Part shown: positions 35,627-44,359 of the stretch, one piece after another | Layout: every line of letters starts with the position of its first letter | How positions within the stretch are numbered: the stretch's first letter is position 1 | Origin: Paenibacillus lemnae | GTDB lineage: Bacteria; Bacillota; Bacilli; Paenibacillales; Paenibacillaceae | Direction of reading: 5' to 3' | Assembly: GCF_012933385.1 (NCBI RefSeq) | Contig: NZ_JABBPN010000001.1 | Location: forward strand, 248,001-312,000 | Length of the DNA stretch: 64,000 nucleotides | The notes under the pieces: generated by a model | Seen by the model: the letters and a program-made list of their open reading frames with translations, nothing else | Databases searched by the model: none | What the model was told of the DNA's origin: nothing | Made by a program: the position numbers and the translations under genes

Positions 35627-36463
35627 TTACCCGCGCTGCATGACCTGCTCTCTGATTTGTTCAATATAAGCTTTGGAAGCCTGCATTTGCTCCGGTTTAG
35701 CCTCTTCCATAATAATCTGCACGTGTGGTTTATATTCGTGCAGCCGTTTCAGATACAGCTCGTAATTCATAATCCCGAGGCCGGCAGGCACCGTAACGAG
35801 CGAGCCATCCTCCGAGAGCAGCCGGTCTTTGGCATGGCCGGCGATAATACGGCTGCCCAGCAGTTCAAAAGCATGCTCAATGACCTCATCCTGGGCATGA
35901 ATGTTGGATTCGTTCAGTAAATTGCCGGGATCGATCACAACACCGACGTTGGTGGATGGCACTTCGGACAATAACTGGTGGAGACTGTCAGCCGAGCCAA
36001 TCAGATGACCATCAGCGGCTTCCATTCCAACAAACACGCCCCATTTCTCAGCTTCTTCTGCAAGCTCAGATAGGGTATCCCTCATGGCACTCCAGTCTTC
36101 GTAGGTATAATCCCCGCCTGGATTGACACCGCTTTCAGCTGCGACAATTCGGCATCCAAGCTGAGGCGCATACCGGAGCAGTTCTTTAAAGCGCTCGATA
36201 TTCTCACGGCGAATTTCTTCATCACGATGAAACAGGTGCACATAACAGCCAAGGACCGATACCGACACACCATGCTGCCGGAATGCATCACCCATATCTT
36301 GAGCCAGACCGGGACTGAATGTACCCGCTTTACTAAAGTCCACATCGCTGACCGCTTTCCACAAAGCCAGCTGTACATGGCTGAATCCTGCAGCGGCCGT
36401 AGTTTCCGCCAGCTGCCGATACGGCAGACTCCCAAACAGATGGGCAAGAACGCCTACAGACAT
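35627..36463 (-). CDS. Sugar phosphate isomerase/epimerase (xylose isomerase-like TIM barrel)
   Basis: 278 residues of the AP_endonuc_2/IolE-like fold. Metal-site acidic and His residues lie in VFVGMEAADGH, VVIDPGNLLNESN, IAGHAKDR and the C-terminal IIMEEAKPEQ. It probably isomerises a sugar or polyol; exact substrate unknown. Start ATG 36463 has AAGGAGATG upstream. A perfect palindrome lies 130 bases upstream and a ROK regulator gene precedes it on the same strand. Confidence 0.85.
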   Translation of the reverse strand: MSVGVLAHLFGSLPYRQLAETTAAAGFSHVQLALWKAVSDVDFSKAGTFSPGLAQDMGDAFRQHGVSVSVLGCYVHLFHRDEEIRRENIERFKELLRYAPQLGCRIVAAESGVNPGGDYTYEDWSAMRDTLSELAEEAEKWGVFVGMEAADGHLIGSADSLHQLLSEVPSTNVGVVIDPGNLLNESNIHAQDEVIEHAFELLGSRIIAGHAKDRLLSEDGSLVTVPAGLGIMNYELYLKRLHEYKPHVQIIMEEAKPEQMQASKAYIEQIREQVMQRG

Positions 36464-36593
36464 TTCCTCATCATCTCCTTTTAAGTAACCGTTGCTGCGT
36501 GGTTAAGCATTATCTAACCATTCCCTAACCATTGTACACGGTGAAGACCGAAAAAAGATATTGCCAGGGCAGAAACTTTTTCCTTATAATACA

Positions 36594-36616
36594 TATAATC
36601 AAATCATTTGATTATA
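36594..36616. promoter_or_regulatory. 23-base operator-like palindrome before the isomerase gene
   Basis: Perfect 11-base arms TATAATCAAAT / ATTTGATTATA around one central C. Fourteen bases of the left part recur at 38708-38721, upstream of the HAD gene. It is a candidate site for the adjacent ROK repressor. A 14-base stem (36700/36758 arms, AGCATGGCTGGCTG) also lies in this 308-base gap. Confidence 0.65.
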
Positions 36617-36771
36617 GGGGTGTCATATTCGTTTTATGACCATAAGGGGCCGGAGGGGATATGGGCTGCGCGAGTCCCGGCACGCCTTGCCTTGAAGCGA
36701 GCATGGCTGGCTGTATCGATTTTCATCTGGTCAGCCCAGCCAGTCAGCCAGCCATGCTGTTTACTGTGACA

Positions 36772-37941
36772 CTAGGAATGAAGCCGGACCTGAAGTACAG
36801 GGTCGAACATATGCTTAATGACCAGACCCACAGCCAGCTCCGTCTCCTCCGGCATCTCACGCAGATGAATGAGGTTCACATTTCGGCAGGTTTCAGGAAC
36901 CAGAGACGGAATGGATGAGAATAGATCCGGCACCAGCGTATCGGAAAAAGCCTCCATGTAACGCCCCGTAATCATCACATGGTCCGGATTGAGGAACGTG
37001 ATCAAATTTCCGACTGCAAGCCGGATGGCATCCTGCACCTTGTTGAAGATCTCCCGGTAACTAGGATCCTCGCTGAAACAGTCGGCTTCAAAAGCTTCAA
37101 GGCTCATACCGAGGTTTGAACTCAATCCGCTGATCGAAGCCAGGGTGGTCAGACAACCTGCAGCTCCGCAGTGGCATGTATACAAATCCTCACCGGAAAA
37201 GGATTTGTAATGGCCGAACTCCCCGGCGACGAAGGTACTGCCTGTAATCAGGCGGTTATCCGCCATAATGGCACCACCGATACCCCAGTCGAATTTGAGT
37301 GTGATGTTGTTGGAAGAGCCGGCCAGGCAGCCGTTCATATTCTCATACAGAGAGAGCAGATTGACATCATTTTCTGTATACACGGGAAGACCGTAGCGGC
37401 TCTCCAACGGCTTGCGAAGAGATAGCGGCGTCCAGCCTAAGCCAGGAGGACGAAGAACCACCCCCTGACCGGAATCCACGAGTCCCTGTACACTGAGCCC
37501 GATTCCTTTCAACCGTTCTGGGTCCGGTGCCTGTTCTAACAGCTCATCAATGACGGACTGAATCAGTTCCAGGGCATGGCTGCCGTCCTGGAGCTTCTGA
37601 ATTCGGCGCTCTGCCCGTCCAAGGCGATGATAATGGAAATTATGAAGGGCACCGCGAATGTATTTTCCGGCGACTTCGATACCAATAGCGTAGAGGGAAG
37701 AGGCGTTTACGGTTAAAGGTACCCGTTTTCGTCCTACAGGGCTCTCTGCAGGTTCACCTTCCTTGACGATATCGTCCTGGAGCAGCCGGTTCACAATGTT
37801 GGTGACCGTCTGCTGGGTGAGACCGGATTTCTCGGCGAGTTCCACGCGTGAGATCGGCCCTTCCGAAAAAATGAGATGAAGCACTTTTTGCTGATTGGCA
37901 GATTTCATCATTTTGCTGCTTGGTGTTCGTTCACGCGTCAT
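36772..37941 (-). CDS. ROK-family transcriptional regulator (NagC/XylR type)
   Basis: 389 residues: N-terminal HTH (VLHLIFSEGPISRVELAEKSGLTQQTVTNIVNRLLQ, about 20-55) and a ROK sugar-kinase-like domain with DWGIGGAIM and the zinc motif GEFGHYKS...CHCGAAGCL. It probably represses sugar genes until a sugar binds. A natural target is the TIM-barrel isomerase gene downstream on the same strand. Confidence 0.92.
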   Translation of the reverse strand: MTRERTPSSKMMKSANQQKVLHLIFSEGPISRVELAEKSGLTQQTVTNIVNRLLQDDIVKEGEPAESPVGRKRVPLTVNASSLYAIGIEVAGKYIRGALHNFHYHRLGRAERRIQKLQDGSHALELIQSVIDELLEQAPDPERLKGIGLSVQGLVDSGQGVVLRPPGLGWTPLSLRKPLESRYGLPVYTENDVNLLSLYENMNGCLAGSSNNITLKFDWGIGGAIMADNRLITGSTFVAGEFGHYKSFSGEDLYTCHCGAAGCLTTLASISGLSSNLGMSLEAFEADCFSEDPSYREIFNKVQDAIRLAVGNLITFLNPDHVMITGRYMEAFSDTLVPDLFSSIPSLVPETCRNVNLIHLREMPEETELAVGLVIKHMFDPVLQVRLHS

Positions 37942-38108
37942 ATTGGATCAACCTCGGATATTGGACTTTTACAATGGTCTTAGTACGAGCGCAAAAGGTC
38001 GGTTAGGACCGGCTGGTTTCAACGCTAGTGTACCACGTTCGAGCAGGGTTTTAAAATGAGTCAATATTCGATTTATCAAATGGATAAACCAAGAAAGGAC
38101 GACGAGGT

Positions 38109-38711
38109 TTGCTGAATATCTTTATAACCGGACTTTCTTTGATACTCCTCGGTCCACTGCTGTATATGATCTGGATGCATACGGCACGCCGGAATGAAGA
38201 TAGCGCAGATGTTCTGATCGTGCTGGGTTATCGCTGTGACCGGGGCGAGATTCATCCCTTGCTGAAGGAGAGGCTGGATACGGCCATCCGGCTGTACAGA
38301 AAGAAAACATATCGCGCCATTATTGTGTCGGGCGGCGCTGTCACCTGGGATCGTTCCGAAGCCGAGATTATGCGTGACTATCTGCTGGCACAACACATTC
38401 CCCCGGAAGCGGTGCTAATCGAGGACTGGTCGAGAAACACTGTGCATAATGTCGTCAACTGCAGGGTGCTGATGGAAAGGCACGGGTACAAGAGCTGTGT
38501 GCTTATCTCGAACTCTTTTCATATCCGTCGGATGAAGTATATTATGCGCAGGCTGGGTATACCGGCAGGTTTTTACTACAGCCGCAGGCTCTCCTCGATT
38601 GTGAAAGATCAGCTGAAGCTCACGTTTCAGGAGGTGCGGGCATTCCGTTTAACTCTGCCGTGGCTGGATCGTGCCAAGATAACGGCTCCCGGTGAGATGA
38701 TGGGGAGATAA
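38109..38711 (+). CDS. YdcF/ElyC-family protein (DUF218)
   Basis: 200 residues: one N-terminal hydrophobic anchor (about 3-23) then a DUF218 domain, with DVLIVLGYRC, IIVSGG, the SRNTVHNV motif and VLISNSFHIRRM. Family members affect envelope polysaccharide metabolism; activity not defined. TTG 38109 is used with GACGAGG adjacent. Confidence 0.88.
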   Translation: MLNIFITGLSLILLGPLLYMIWMHTARRNEDSADVLIVLGYRCDRGEIHPLLKERLDTAIRLYRKKTYRAIIVSGGAVTWDRSEAEIMRDYLLAQHIPPEAVLIEDWSRNTVHNVVNCRVLMERHGYKSCVLISNSFHIRRMKYIMRRLGIPAGFYYSRRLSSIVKDQLKLTFQEVRAFRLTLPWLDRAKITAPGEMMGR

Positions 38712-38748
38712 TCAAATCATTATATAAAAGGTGAGGTGTACAGCATTC

Positions 38749-39492
38749 ATGAAGAAGATTAAATTACTCGCACTGGATTTGGATGGAACGGTACTGAATG
38801 ACGAAGGCAAGGTACCTGCCGAGAATCGGGAATGGATTCTAAAAGCGGTGGATGCAGGGGTGACCGTGATGTTTTCTACTGGCCGGGGTATGCAGACGGT
38901 AACAGGCATTTTATCCGAGATTCCGCTTGTTGGACCGATGGTCCTTTTGAATGGAGCGGAGGTTTGGGGAGGCAAGGATGAGCTGGTCGAACGGCACTAT
39001 CTGGATGCTGACGAAATCCGCAGGCTGCACAGCATAGCGCACCAAGCGGATGCCCACTTCTGGGGCTACTGTGAGGAGAGCCTGACGGGTAAAGCCGACT
39101 GGACCGAAGAGATGTTCGGAAGAAGCTGGATGAAGTTTGGAATGTATCATAAGGACAACGACGTGATCGAGGAGCTGCGGCGGCTGGCGGCCGAAAGCGA
39201 TACGATAGAAATATCGCGTTCGGCGGCAATCAATATGGAGATTTCCCCGAAGGGCATTTCCAAGGAATCCGGCGTACGTACCATATGCACCCGCCTTGGC
39301 ATCGGAATGGATGAAGTGATGGCGATCGGAGATAACCTGAATGATTACCGGCTGATCAAAGCCGCGGGGCTCGGGGTGGCGATGGGGAACGGGGATGATG
39401 AATTAAAAGCAGCAGCCGATGCCGTGACCGAAACCAACAATAATGCGGGTGTGGCCAAAGCGATACAGCGCTATATTTTTGAAGTGGCGTGA
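38749..39492 (+). CDS. Cof-type HAD-IIB phosphatase
   Basis: 247 residues. HAD motifs: DLDGTVLND (nucleophile Asp), STGRG, KGISKESGVR and GDNLNDYRLIKAAG. Cap type IIB; acts on small phosphosugars or flavin/nucleotide phosphates. ATG 38749 has GGTGAGGTG upstream and lies 37 bases after the ydcF-type gene, so the two may be co-transcribed. An operator-like half repeat (38708-38721) sits in that gap. Confidence 0.92.
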   Translation: MKKIKLLALDLDGTVLNDEGKVPAENREWILKAVDAGVTVMFSTGRGMQTVTGILSEIPLVGPMVLLNGAEVWGGKDELVERHYLDADEIRRLHSIAHQADAHFWGYCEESLTGKADWTEEMFGRSWMKFGMYHKDNDVIEELRRLAAESDTIEISRSAAINMEISPKGISKESGVRTICTRLGIGMDEVMAIGDNLNDYRLIKAAGLGVAMGNGDDELKAAADAVTETNNNAGVAKAIQRYIFEVA

Positions 39493-39534
39493 CACGCTTG
39501 CGCTAATAGTATTCCTAATTAAAAATGAAGTTGA

Positions 39535-39573
39535 TAAGCCCAGGCTGCCATCGGAAGCGGCATGGGCTTTTTG
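39535..39573 (+). terminator. Terminator after the HAD gene
   Basis: AGCCCAGGCTGCC / GGCATGGGCT imperfect stem followed by TTTTT. Confidence 0.75.
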
Positions 39574-39723
39574 GCATGGAGGCAAGACCATCTGCATTGC
39601 TGAGCAGGTAATAACTTGCTAATTCGATGCTGAACATGTTCAGATACAATAAATAAGTTGAATTTGAAAAATTCCTGTAACGTTTTCGCAGTTCACGAGT
39701 TATTGAGGTGAAGGGGGGAAGAT

Positions 39724-40224
39724 ATGGACGTTGAGGACATCTATCGAACGTATTTTCATGATGTGTTTTTGTATACAAGAACATTGACGCAGAGTGAACA
39801 TATTGCGGAAGAGATCACACAAGAAACTTTTTTCAAAGCGCTGAAGTCCATTGGCCAGTTTGACGGCAAAAAAGATATCCGGGCATGGCTGTTTACTATC
39901 GCAAAACATACCTACTTCACCCATTACAAACAGCAGCAGCGTCACGTCCATGATGAGATGGATCAGATGGAGGATTCCGTCCTGGATGTACATATGGTGG
40001 AGCAGCTCATGAATGAAGAAGAGGCTTTCCTGATTCATCGTTATTTGCATGACATGGAAGAGCCCTATAAAGAAGTGTTTTCACTTCGAACATTTGGGGA
40101 GCTGTCTTTTGCAAAAATCGGTCAATTGTTTGGGAAAAGTGACGGGTGGGCGAGAGTGACCTTTTACCGTGCAAAGAAGAAAATCGCAGCGTATATGGAG
40201 GAGAGAACAGATGGAAAAAGCTAG
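39724..40224 (+). CDS. ECF-family RNA polymerase sigma factor
   Basis: 166 residues: sigma region 2 (IYRTYFHDVFLYTRTLTQSEHIAEEITQETFFKALK, about 5-40) and region 4 (YKEVFSLRTFGELSFAKIGQLFGKSDGWARVTFYRAKKKI, about 117-156). AGGGGGGAA precedes ATG 39724. A TGTAACGTTTT element (39676-39686) resembles an ECF -35 box, hinting at autoregulation; the matching -10 is unclear. It overlaps the anti-sigma gene by 14 bases. Confidence 0.93.
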   Translation: MDVEDIYRTYFHDVFLYTRTLTQSEHIAEEITQETFFKALKSIGQFDGKKDIRAWLFTIAKHTYFTHYKQQQRHVHDEMDQMEDSVLDVHMVEQLMNEEEAFLIHRYLHDMEEPYKEVFSLRTFGELSFAKIGQLFGKSDGWARVTFYRAKKKIAAYMEERTDGKS

Positions 40225-40867
40225 TTGTGCCGTGATTCAAGATCTGCTGCCGCTGTATGTGGATCAGGTGGTCAGTGAAGATACTAAGAAGCTGGTGAAC
40301 CAGCATTTACAAACCTGCAGGGCCTGCCAAAAAGAGTACGAGCAGATGTCTCAGACGATGTCTGTACCGGTTGAACGTGATGTGAAGGTGTTTGAGAAGA
40401 TCAATCAAAAATGGAATCGCAAAAAAGTGTTACTTGTTGCGGGATCGGTGTTCTTGACGGCGCTGCTGTGTACTGCGGTATTTATGTATGTATTTTATTT
40501 TGAAAAACTGATTCCTTATTCGGAGGATTTGATTGTGATCGAACAGCAGAAAGATGGCAAGCTCATTTCTAATTATTACGGAAAAAGTCATGCAGGAATA
40601 CATATGACCCATCCGATCGAGGTTGAAATTAACGGTGAGATAAAAAATATAACCTTGATGAATTATGTGCAAACCATAGGGAACTCGCCGACCAGCAATT
40701 TTTTGCAAAAAGATGAACGAATCGGTCCACTGACATTCCAGGTGCCGGAGAGCAAAAGTGTGGACGCTGTGTATTACGGACACTTTGATGTAGAAAAAGT
40801 CATGCTCACCCAAGAGCAGACCTGGAAAGAGCTGCTGCAGGAGATGACATTAATCTGGGAGAAGTAG
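40211..40867 (+). CDS. Anti-sigma factor with zinc-binding N-terminus (zf-HC2)
   Basis: 218 residues: N-terminal zinc-type anti-sigma domain (CAVIQDLLPLYVDQVVSE with the H-x3-C-x2-C motif HLQTCRAC), one transmembrane helix (about 75-98, VLLVAGSVFLTALLCTAVFMYVFYF) and an extracytoplasmic domain of unknown fold. It holds the overlapping ECF sigma factor at the membrane until an envelope signal arrives. Confidence 0.92.
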   Translation: MEKASCAVIQDLLPLYVDQVVSEDTKKLVNQHLQTCRACQKEYEQMSQTMSVPVERDVKVFEKINQKWNRKKVLLVAGSVFLTALLCTAVFMYVFYFEKLIPYSEDLIVIEQQKDGKLISNYYGKSHAGIHMTHPIEVEINGEIKNITLMNYVQTIGNSPTSNFLQKDERIGPLTFQVPESKSVDAVYYGHFDVEKVMLTQEQTWKELLQEMTLIWEK

Positions 40868-40938
40868 AGTAGCTGGGTGGTTTAATTAGCAGAAGGATGT
40901 GAGGGGGCATTAACACTATCGTTAAAAAGATACTATGG

Positions 40939-41034
40939 ATGTGTCTGATTGTAGCTGCATCTTTATATGCCCTGGTATGCTTGTTTGGCATTCTTTTCTT
41001 AGCAGGAGTATGGTATAAAGATGTTTTTATGTAA
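40939..41034 (+). CDS. Possible short membrane peptide after the anti-sigma gene
   Basis: 31 residues from ATG 40939 (MCLIVAASLYALVCLFGILFL..., ending YKDVFM), almost wholly one hydrophobic helix. The open frame extends upstream through IVKKILW to an ATC at 40918 or ATT at 40909. GAGGGGG (40901-40907) is spaced correctly for ATC 40918, not for ATG 40939. The typical KK-plus-helix N-terminus favours a non-canonical start. Expression is unproven. Confidence 0.4.
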   Translation: MCLIVAASLYALVCLFGILFLAGVWYKDVFM

Positions 41035-41095
41035 TTGTGATGATTGCTCTGCTGTGCGGTGAATTGTACTTCAGATCGCAAATCGCAAATAGAGG

Positions 41096-41301
41096 CGAGA
41101 GAAATAAGCTTGAAAACCAAGCTTATTTCTCTCGTTTTTCTTGCTAAGTACAGTTTAAGCTTGAAAATCAGTCTTAAGTTAGCTGAAAACGTTACCAAAA
41201 GCCGAAAAATGGCTGTGAAGTGAGAAATAAGCCTGAAATTCAGGCTTATTCATATAAATGCTCCTATTTGAACAGAGATAAGCTTGAAAAACAGGCTTAT
41301 T
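41096..41301 (+). repeat. Four-palindrome element, copy 2 (AATAAGCTTG family)
   Basis: Four inverted repeats centred at 41115, 41166, 41238 and 41289 (steps 51, 72, 51). The first is perfect with 17-base arms (CGAGAGAAATAAGCTTG, 41096-41134). Centres are AAAAC, AAAAT, AAATT and AAAAA. It aligns unit by unit with the reverse complement of the 33762 element, including spacer text (TAGCTGAAAA, ATGG, AAGTG). It fills the 546-base convergent gap between the anti-sigma gene and serS. Confidence 0.92.
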
Positions 41302-41413
41302 GCAAAAAATGCTACATTGCTGGGGGCGCCGCTGCGAAAAGCGCCCCCCCTAAGGCTGAAAGGGGCGGCCACTGGCCGCTGCTTTCCGGCCAGGTGCAGC
41401 CGCTTCATTGAAG

Positions 41414-42712
41414 TCAGCTGCCGCTGCTGACTGCAAGCCGTGCAAGTCCGTTCATATACGGCTGCAGGGCTGCCGGAATAAGGACGGAGCCGTCCTCCTG
41501 CTGATGGTTCTCAAGCAGGGGGATCAGGATGCGAGGCGAAGCCACGGCGGTGTTGTTCAGCGTGTAGCAGTACCGCAGCCGGCCCTCGTGGTCCCGGTAG
41601 CGGATACCGGAGCGGCGGGCCTGGAAATCGAGCAGGTTCGACGACGAATGGGTCTCGCCATAAGCACCGCGGCTGGGCATCCAGGTTTCGATGTCGAACT
41701 GCTTATATGTCTTCTGCGACATATCTCCGGCGCAGACAGCCACTACACGATAGGGCAGCTCCAGCAGCTGCAGCAGTTCTTCAGCATGTGCCGTCATTTC
41801 CTGATGCAGTGTCTCTGCAACCTCCAAATTGGCTTCGCAAATGATCACCTGCTCTACCTTCGCGAACTGGTGCACACGGTACAGACCGCGAACATCCCGG
41901 CCTGCCGAGCCGACCTCGCTGCGGAAGCAGAGCGATGCAGCGGCCAGCTTCAGCGGCTGGCTCACATCGACCGTCTCCCCGCTGTAGTAGGATACAAGCG
42001 GTACCTCTGCGGTTCCAACCAGCCATTTATCCTGCTCGGCCATCTGAATGGTTTGTTCCTGTCCGAGCGGAAAGAAGGCGGTATGGTTCAATGCCTCGGT
42101 GCGCACCATGAGCGGTACATCCAATAGGGTAAAGCCTTTATTCAGAAGCAGATCCAGCGCAAGCTGCTGCACGGCACGATGGAGCAGTGCCCCGTGTCCG
42201 GTGAGGTAATAGCTGCGTGTGCCTGCTGTTTTGACACCGCGCGGGATATCGACCAACCGGTGCATTTCACCGAGTTCCACATGATCCTTAAGCGTATAAC
42301 CAAACAGAGGCTTCTCGCCAAATGTGCGCAGCTCCACATTGTCCTGATCACTGAATCCGTCCGGGGTATCCGGCGAGACGATGTTCGGTGCCAGCATCGC
42401 CAGCTGCTGCCACACTTCTTCAATTTCCCTGAGCTGATCCTCATAAGCAGCCAGATCTCCTTGTATTTCCTTCACCTGCAGCTTCAGCTTCTCTGCCTGC
42501 TCGCCTTGACCTTCTCGCAGCACTTTACTGATCTCGCTACTGTACCGATTGCGGTCCTGGCGCAGCCCTTCGACCTGCTGCAGCAGATTCCGCCGATCCT
42601 CATCTCTTTCGAGCCATTCTCCTACGTTGAAAGGAATTCCCTTCCGGTCTGCAGTCCGCTGCACTGCTTCCTGCAATTCCGCGTTTTCTCTTAGTTCCTT
42701 CATATCCAGCAT
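41414..42712 (-). CDS. serS: Serine-tRNA ligase, divergent form
   Basis: Class II synthetase of 432 residues: N-terminal coiled-coil arm (about 45-105), motif 2 CFRSEVGSAGRDVRGLYRVHQ and motif 3 near the C-terminus. Motif-region residues differ from common bacterial SerRS: GETHSSSNLLDFQARR replaces the usual EISSCSNF-DFQARR, and TAFFPLGQEQT replaces the usual GTGQLPKF region. It may be a second SerRS. ATG 42712 (MLDMKELRE) has AAAGGAG ten bases upstream; GTG 42718 is possible. A T-box precedes it. Confidence 0.9.
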   Translation of the reverse strand: MLDMKELRENAELQEAVQRTADRKGIPFNVGEWLERDEDRRNLLQQVEGLRQDRNRYSSEISKVLREGQGEQAEKLKLQVKEIQGDLAAYEDQLREIEEVWQQLAMLAPNIVSPDTPDGFSDQDNVELRTFGEKPLFGYTLKDHVELGEMHRLVDIPRGVKTAGTRSYYLTGHGALLHRAVQQLALDLLLNKGFTLLDVPLMVRTEALNHTAFFPLGQEQTIQMAEQDKWLVGTAEVPLVSYYSGETVDVSQPLKLAAASLCFRSEVGSAGRDVRGLYRVHQFAKVEQVIICEANLEVAETLHQEMTAHAEELLQLLELPYRVVAVCAGDMSQKTYKQFDIETWMPSRGAYGETHSSSNLLDFQARRSGIRYRDHEGRLRYCYTLNNTAVASPRILIPLLENHQQEDGSVLIPAALQPYMNGLARLAVSSGS

Positions 42713-42740
42713 GGTCACCGCGCTCCTTTATCATGGAAAT

Positions 42741-42975
42741 AAAAAAAGCGTCCTCATCACTATGGGACGAGGGACGCTTTGAACGCTCGCGGTGCCACCC
42801 AAATTGACTGAACCGCAGCCAGAAGCATGAGTTCAATCCACTTTGATTTCGCGGTAACGGGCGATTGCCGGTAAACTTAGGGGTGTCATCACGATACAAG
42901 CGGGTACCAGTATGATGATCCCTTGACGAGAACGCCTCGGAGTTGGATTCTCTTCATCGGCCTGATTTCGATATT
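42741..42975 (-). ncRNA. T-box riboswitch upstream of serS
   Basis: Read leftward from a TTGTAT-18-TATACT promoter (43011-42982): stem I with UCC triplets in ATGAAGAGAATCCAAC, T-box core GGGTGGCACCGCG (42800-42788), then a terminator (AAAGCGTCCCTCG...GAGGACGCTTTTTTT, 42780-42741). UGGC in the T-box pairs with a G discriminator, as expected of tRNA-Ser. The exact specifier triplet was not resolved. Confidence 0.92.
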
Positions 42976-43118
42976 TCTAGCAGTATACCTCAAAGCGTTG
43001 TTTATATACAAGTGAGAATTCTTAATATAACGCCTCATTCTCGTTTCCCTGTGCTTCTGCTGGGCAATCATACTATAATGTGGTCAAGCAGAACCATAAG
43101 AAGTGGAGGGACGAGGGC

Positions 43119-43877
43119 GTGGAGACGGAGCTGAAGCGGGAGCATGAGATCATGAAAATCTGTCTGCTTGCCGGAAAAATCATGCTGGAAAGCGGTGCCG
43201 AAACCTACCGCGTGGAAGACACGATGATCCGGATCGCAGCTGCCTTCGGCCTGCATAACAGCCACAGTTATATGACGCCGACCGGGATTATTTTCTCTGT
43301 AGAGGAGCCGAAGCATATGACCCGGCTGATCCGCATCGCAAGCCGGACTACGAATTTGTACAAAATCGACCGGGTGAACTCCATTTCCCGCAGCATTCAT
43401 CTGGGCGAATTGACGGTGACTGAAGCCTACCGGGCGCTCCAGGAAGCCGAGCGTCAAAAGCCCAACTATCCGCTGTGGCTCATGATATGCATGTCTGCCG
43501 TGGTAAGCGGCTGCTTTCTGATCATGTTTAACGGCACCTGGCATGATATATTCCCCGCAGCGCTTGCCGGCGGGCTGGGCTATATGTGCTCCGTCTATTT
43601 AGAGCGGGTCATTCCCGTGCGATTCTTTGCGGAGTTCTCCGGAGCCCTGGTGATCGGAATCACCGCTGTAGGACTGGTCAAAAGCGGCCTGGGCCGAGAG
43701 CTGGATATTATGATCATCAGCGCGGTGATGCCGCTTGTGCCAGGTCTGCTGATCACGAATGCAATCCGGGATCTGATGGCCGGGCATCTGATCTCCGGAT
43801 TGTCCAAAGGCGCAGAAGCCTTTATTACCTCATTCGCCATCGGAGCCGGCATTGCATTTATGCTTACATTTTATTGA
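43119..43877 (+). CDS. Threonine/serine exporter, large subunit (ThrE N-terminal half)
   Basis: About 252 residues: a cytoplasmic N-terminal domain with the family motif ESGAETYRVEDTMIRIA (about 18-34), then five hydrophobic segments. In ThrE this module is fused to a second one; here it is split. GTG 43119 is chosen because GGAGGG lies 8 bases upstream and a TATAAT box (43074-43079) overlaps the longer frame's start. Followed 17 bases later by the small subunit. Confidence 0.88.
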   Translation: METELKREHEIMKICLLAGKIMLESGAETYRVEDTMIRIAAAFGLHNSHSYMTPTGIIFSVEEPKHMTRLIRIASRTTNLYKIDRVNSISRSIHLGELTVTEAYRALQEAERQKPNYPLWLMICMSAVVSGCFLIMFNGTWHDIFPAALAGGLGYMCSVYLERVIPVRFFAEFSGALVIGITAVGLVKSGLGRELDIMIISAVMPLVPGLLITNAIRDLMAGHLISGLSKGAEAFITSFAIGAGIAFMLTFY

Positions 43878-43894
43878 GGAGGAGTGTGGCCGGT

Positions 43895-44350
43895 ATGGAC
43901 CTGAACGCCTATCTTCAGCACTTCATCGCCAGCTTTGCCGCATCTGCCGGATTTGGCGTCCTGTTTAATGCCCCGCGCAGAGCGCTGCTGCAGTGCGGTC
44001 TTGCCGGCATGGCCGGGTGGATGCTGTACATCTGGCTTCAACAGATGCAGGTGCTGCCAGTGACGGCAACGGTTGTGGCCGCGTTCTGGGTCACGATTAT
44101 CAGCCACTTTTTTGCCAAAACCTATAAAACCCCGATCATTGTATTCAGTGTATCCGGTATTATACCGCTGGTACCGGGCGGTCTTGCATATGATGCACTG
44201 CGGCATGTCGCCATGAATGAATACGACCGTGCCGTTTCGCTGGGTGCCCAGGCTTTTATGATCTCCGGAGCGATCGGGCTGGGACTGGTCCTGGCGGAAG
44301 TGACCAATCAAGTGACCCGCAAAATCCTGCCGGTACGTAACCGGGGATAA
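43895..44350 (+). CDS. Threonine/serine exporter, small subunit (ThrE C-terminal half)
   Basis: 151 residues, about five hydrophobic segments, with the conserved VSGIIPLVPGGLAYDALRH that completes the ThrE fold. GAGGAGGAG lies ten bases before ATG 43895. Stoichiometric expression with the preceding subunit is expected. The export direction is inferred from the family. Confidence 0.88.
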   Translation: MDLNAYLQHFIASFAASAGFGVLFNAPRRALLQCGLAGMAGWMLYIWLQQMQVLPVTATVVAAFWVTIISHFFAKTYKTPIIVFSVSGIIPLVPGGLAYDALRHVAMNEYDRAVSLGAQAFMISGAIGLGLVLAEVTNQVTRKILPVRNRG

Positions 44351-44359
44351 CGATCTTCC

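Noticed and set aside
36700..36758. 14-base-arm hairpin as the ROK gene terminator
   Set aside because: There is no T-run on either side and the loop is over 30 bases.
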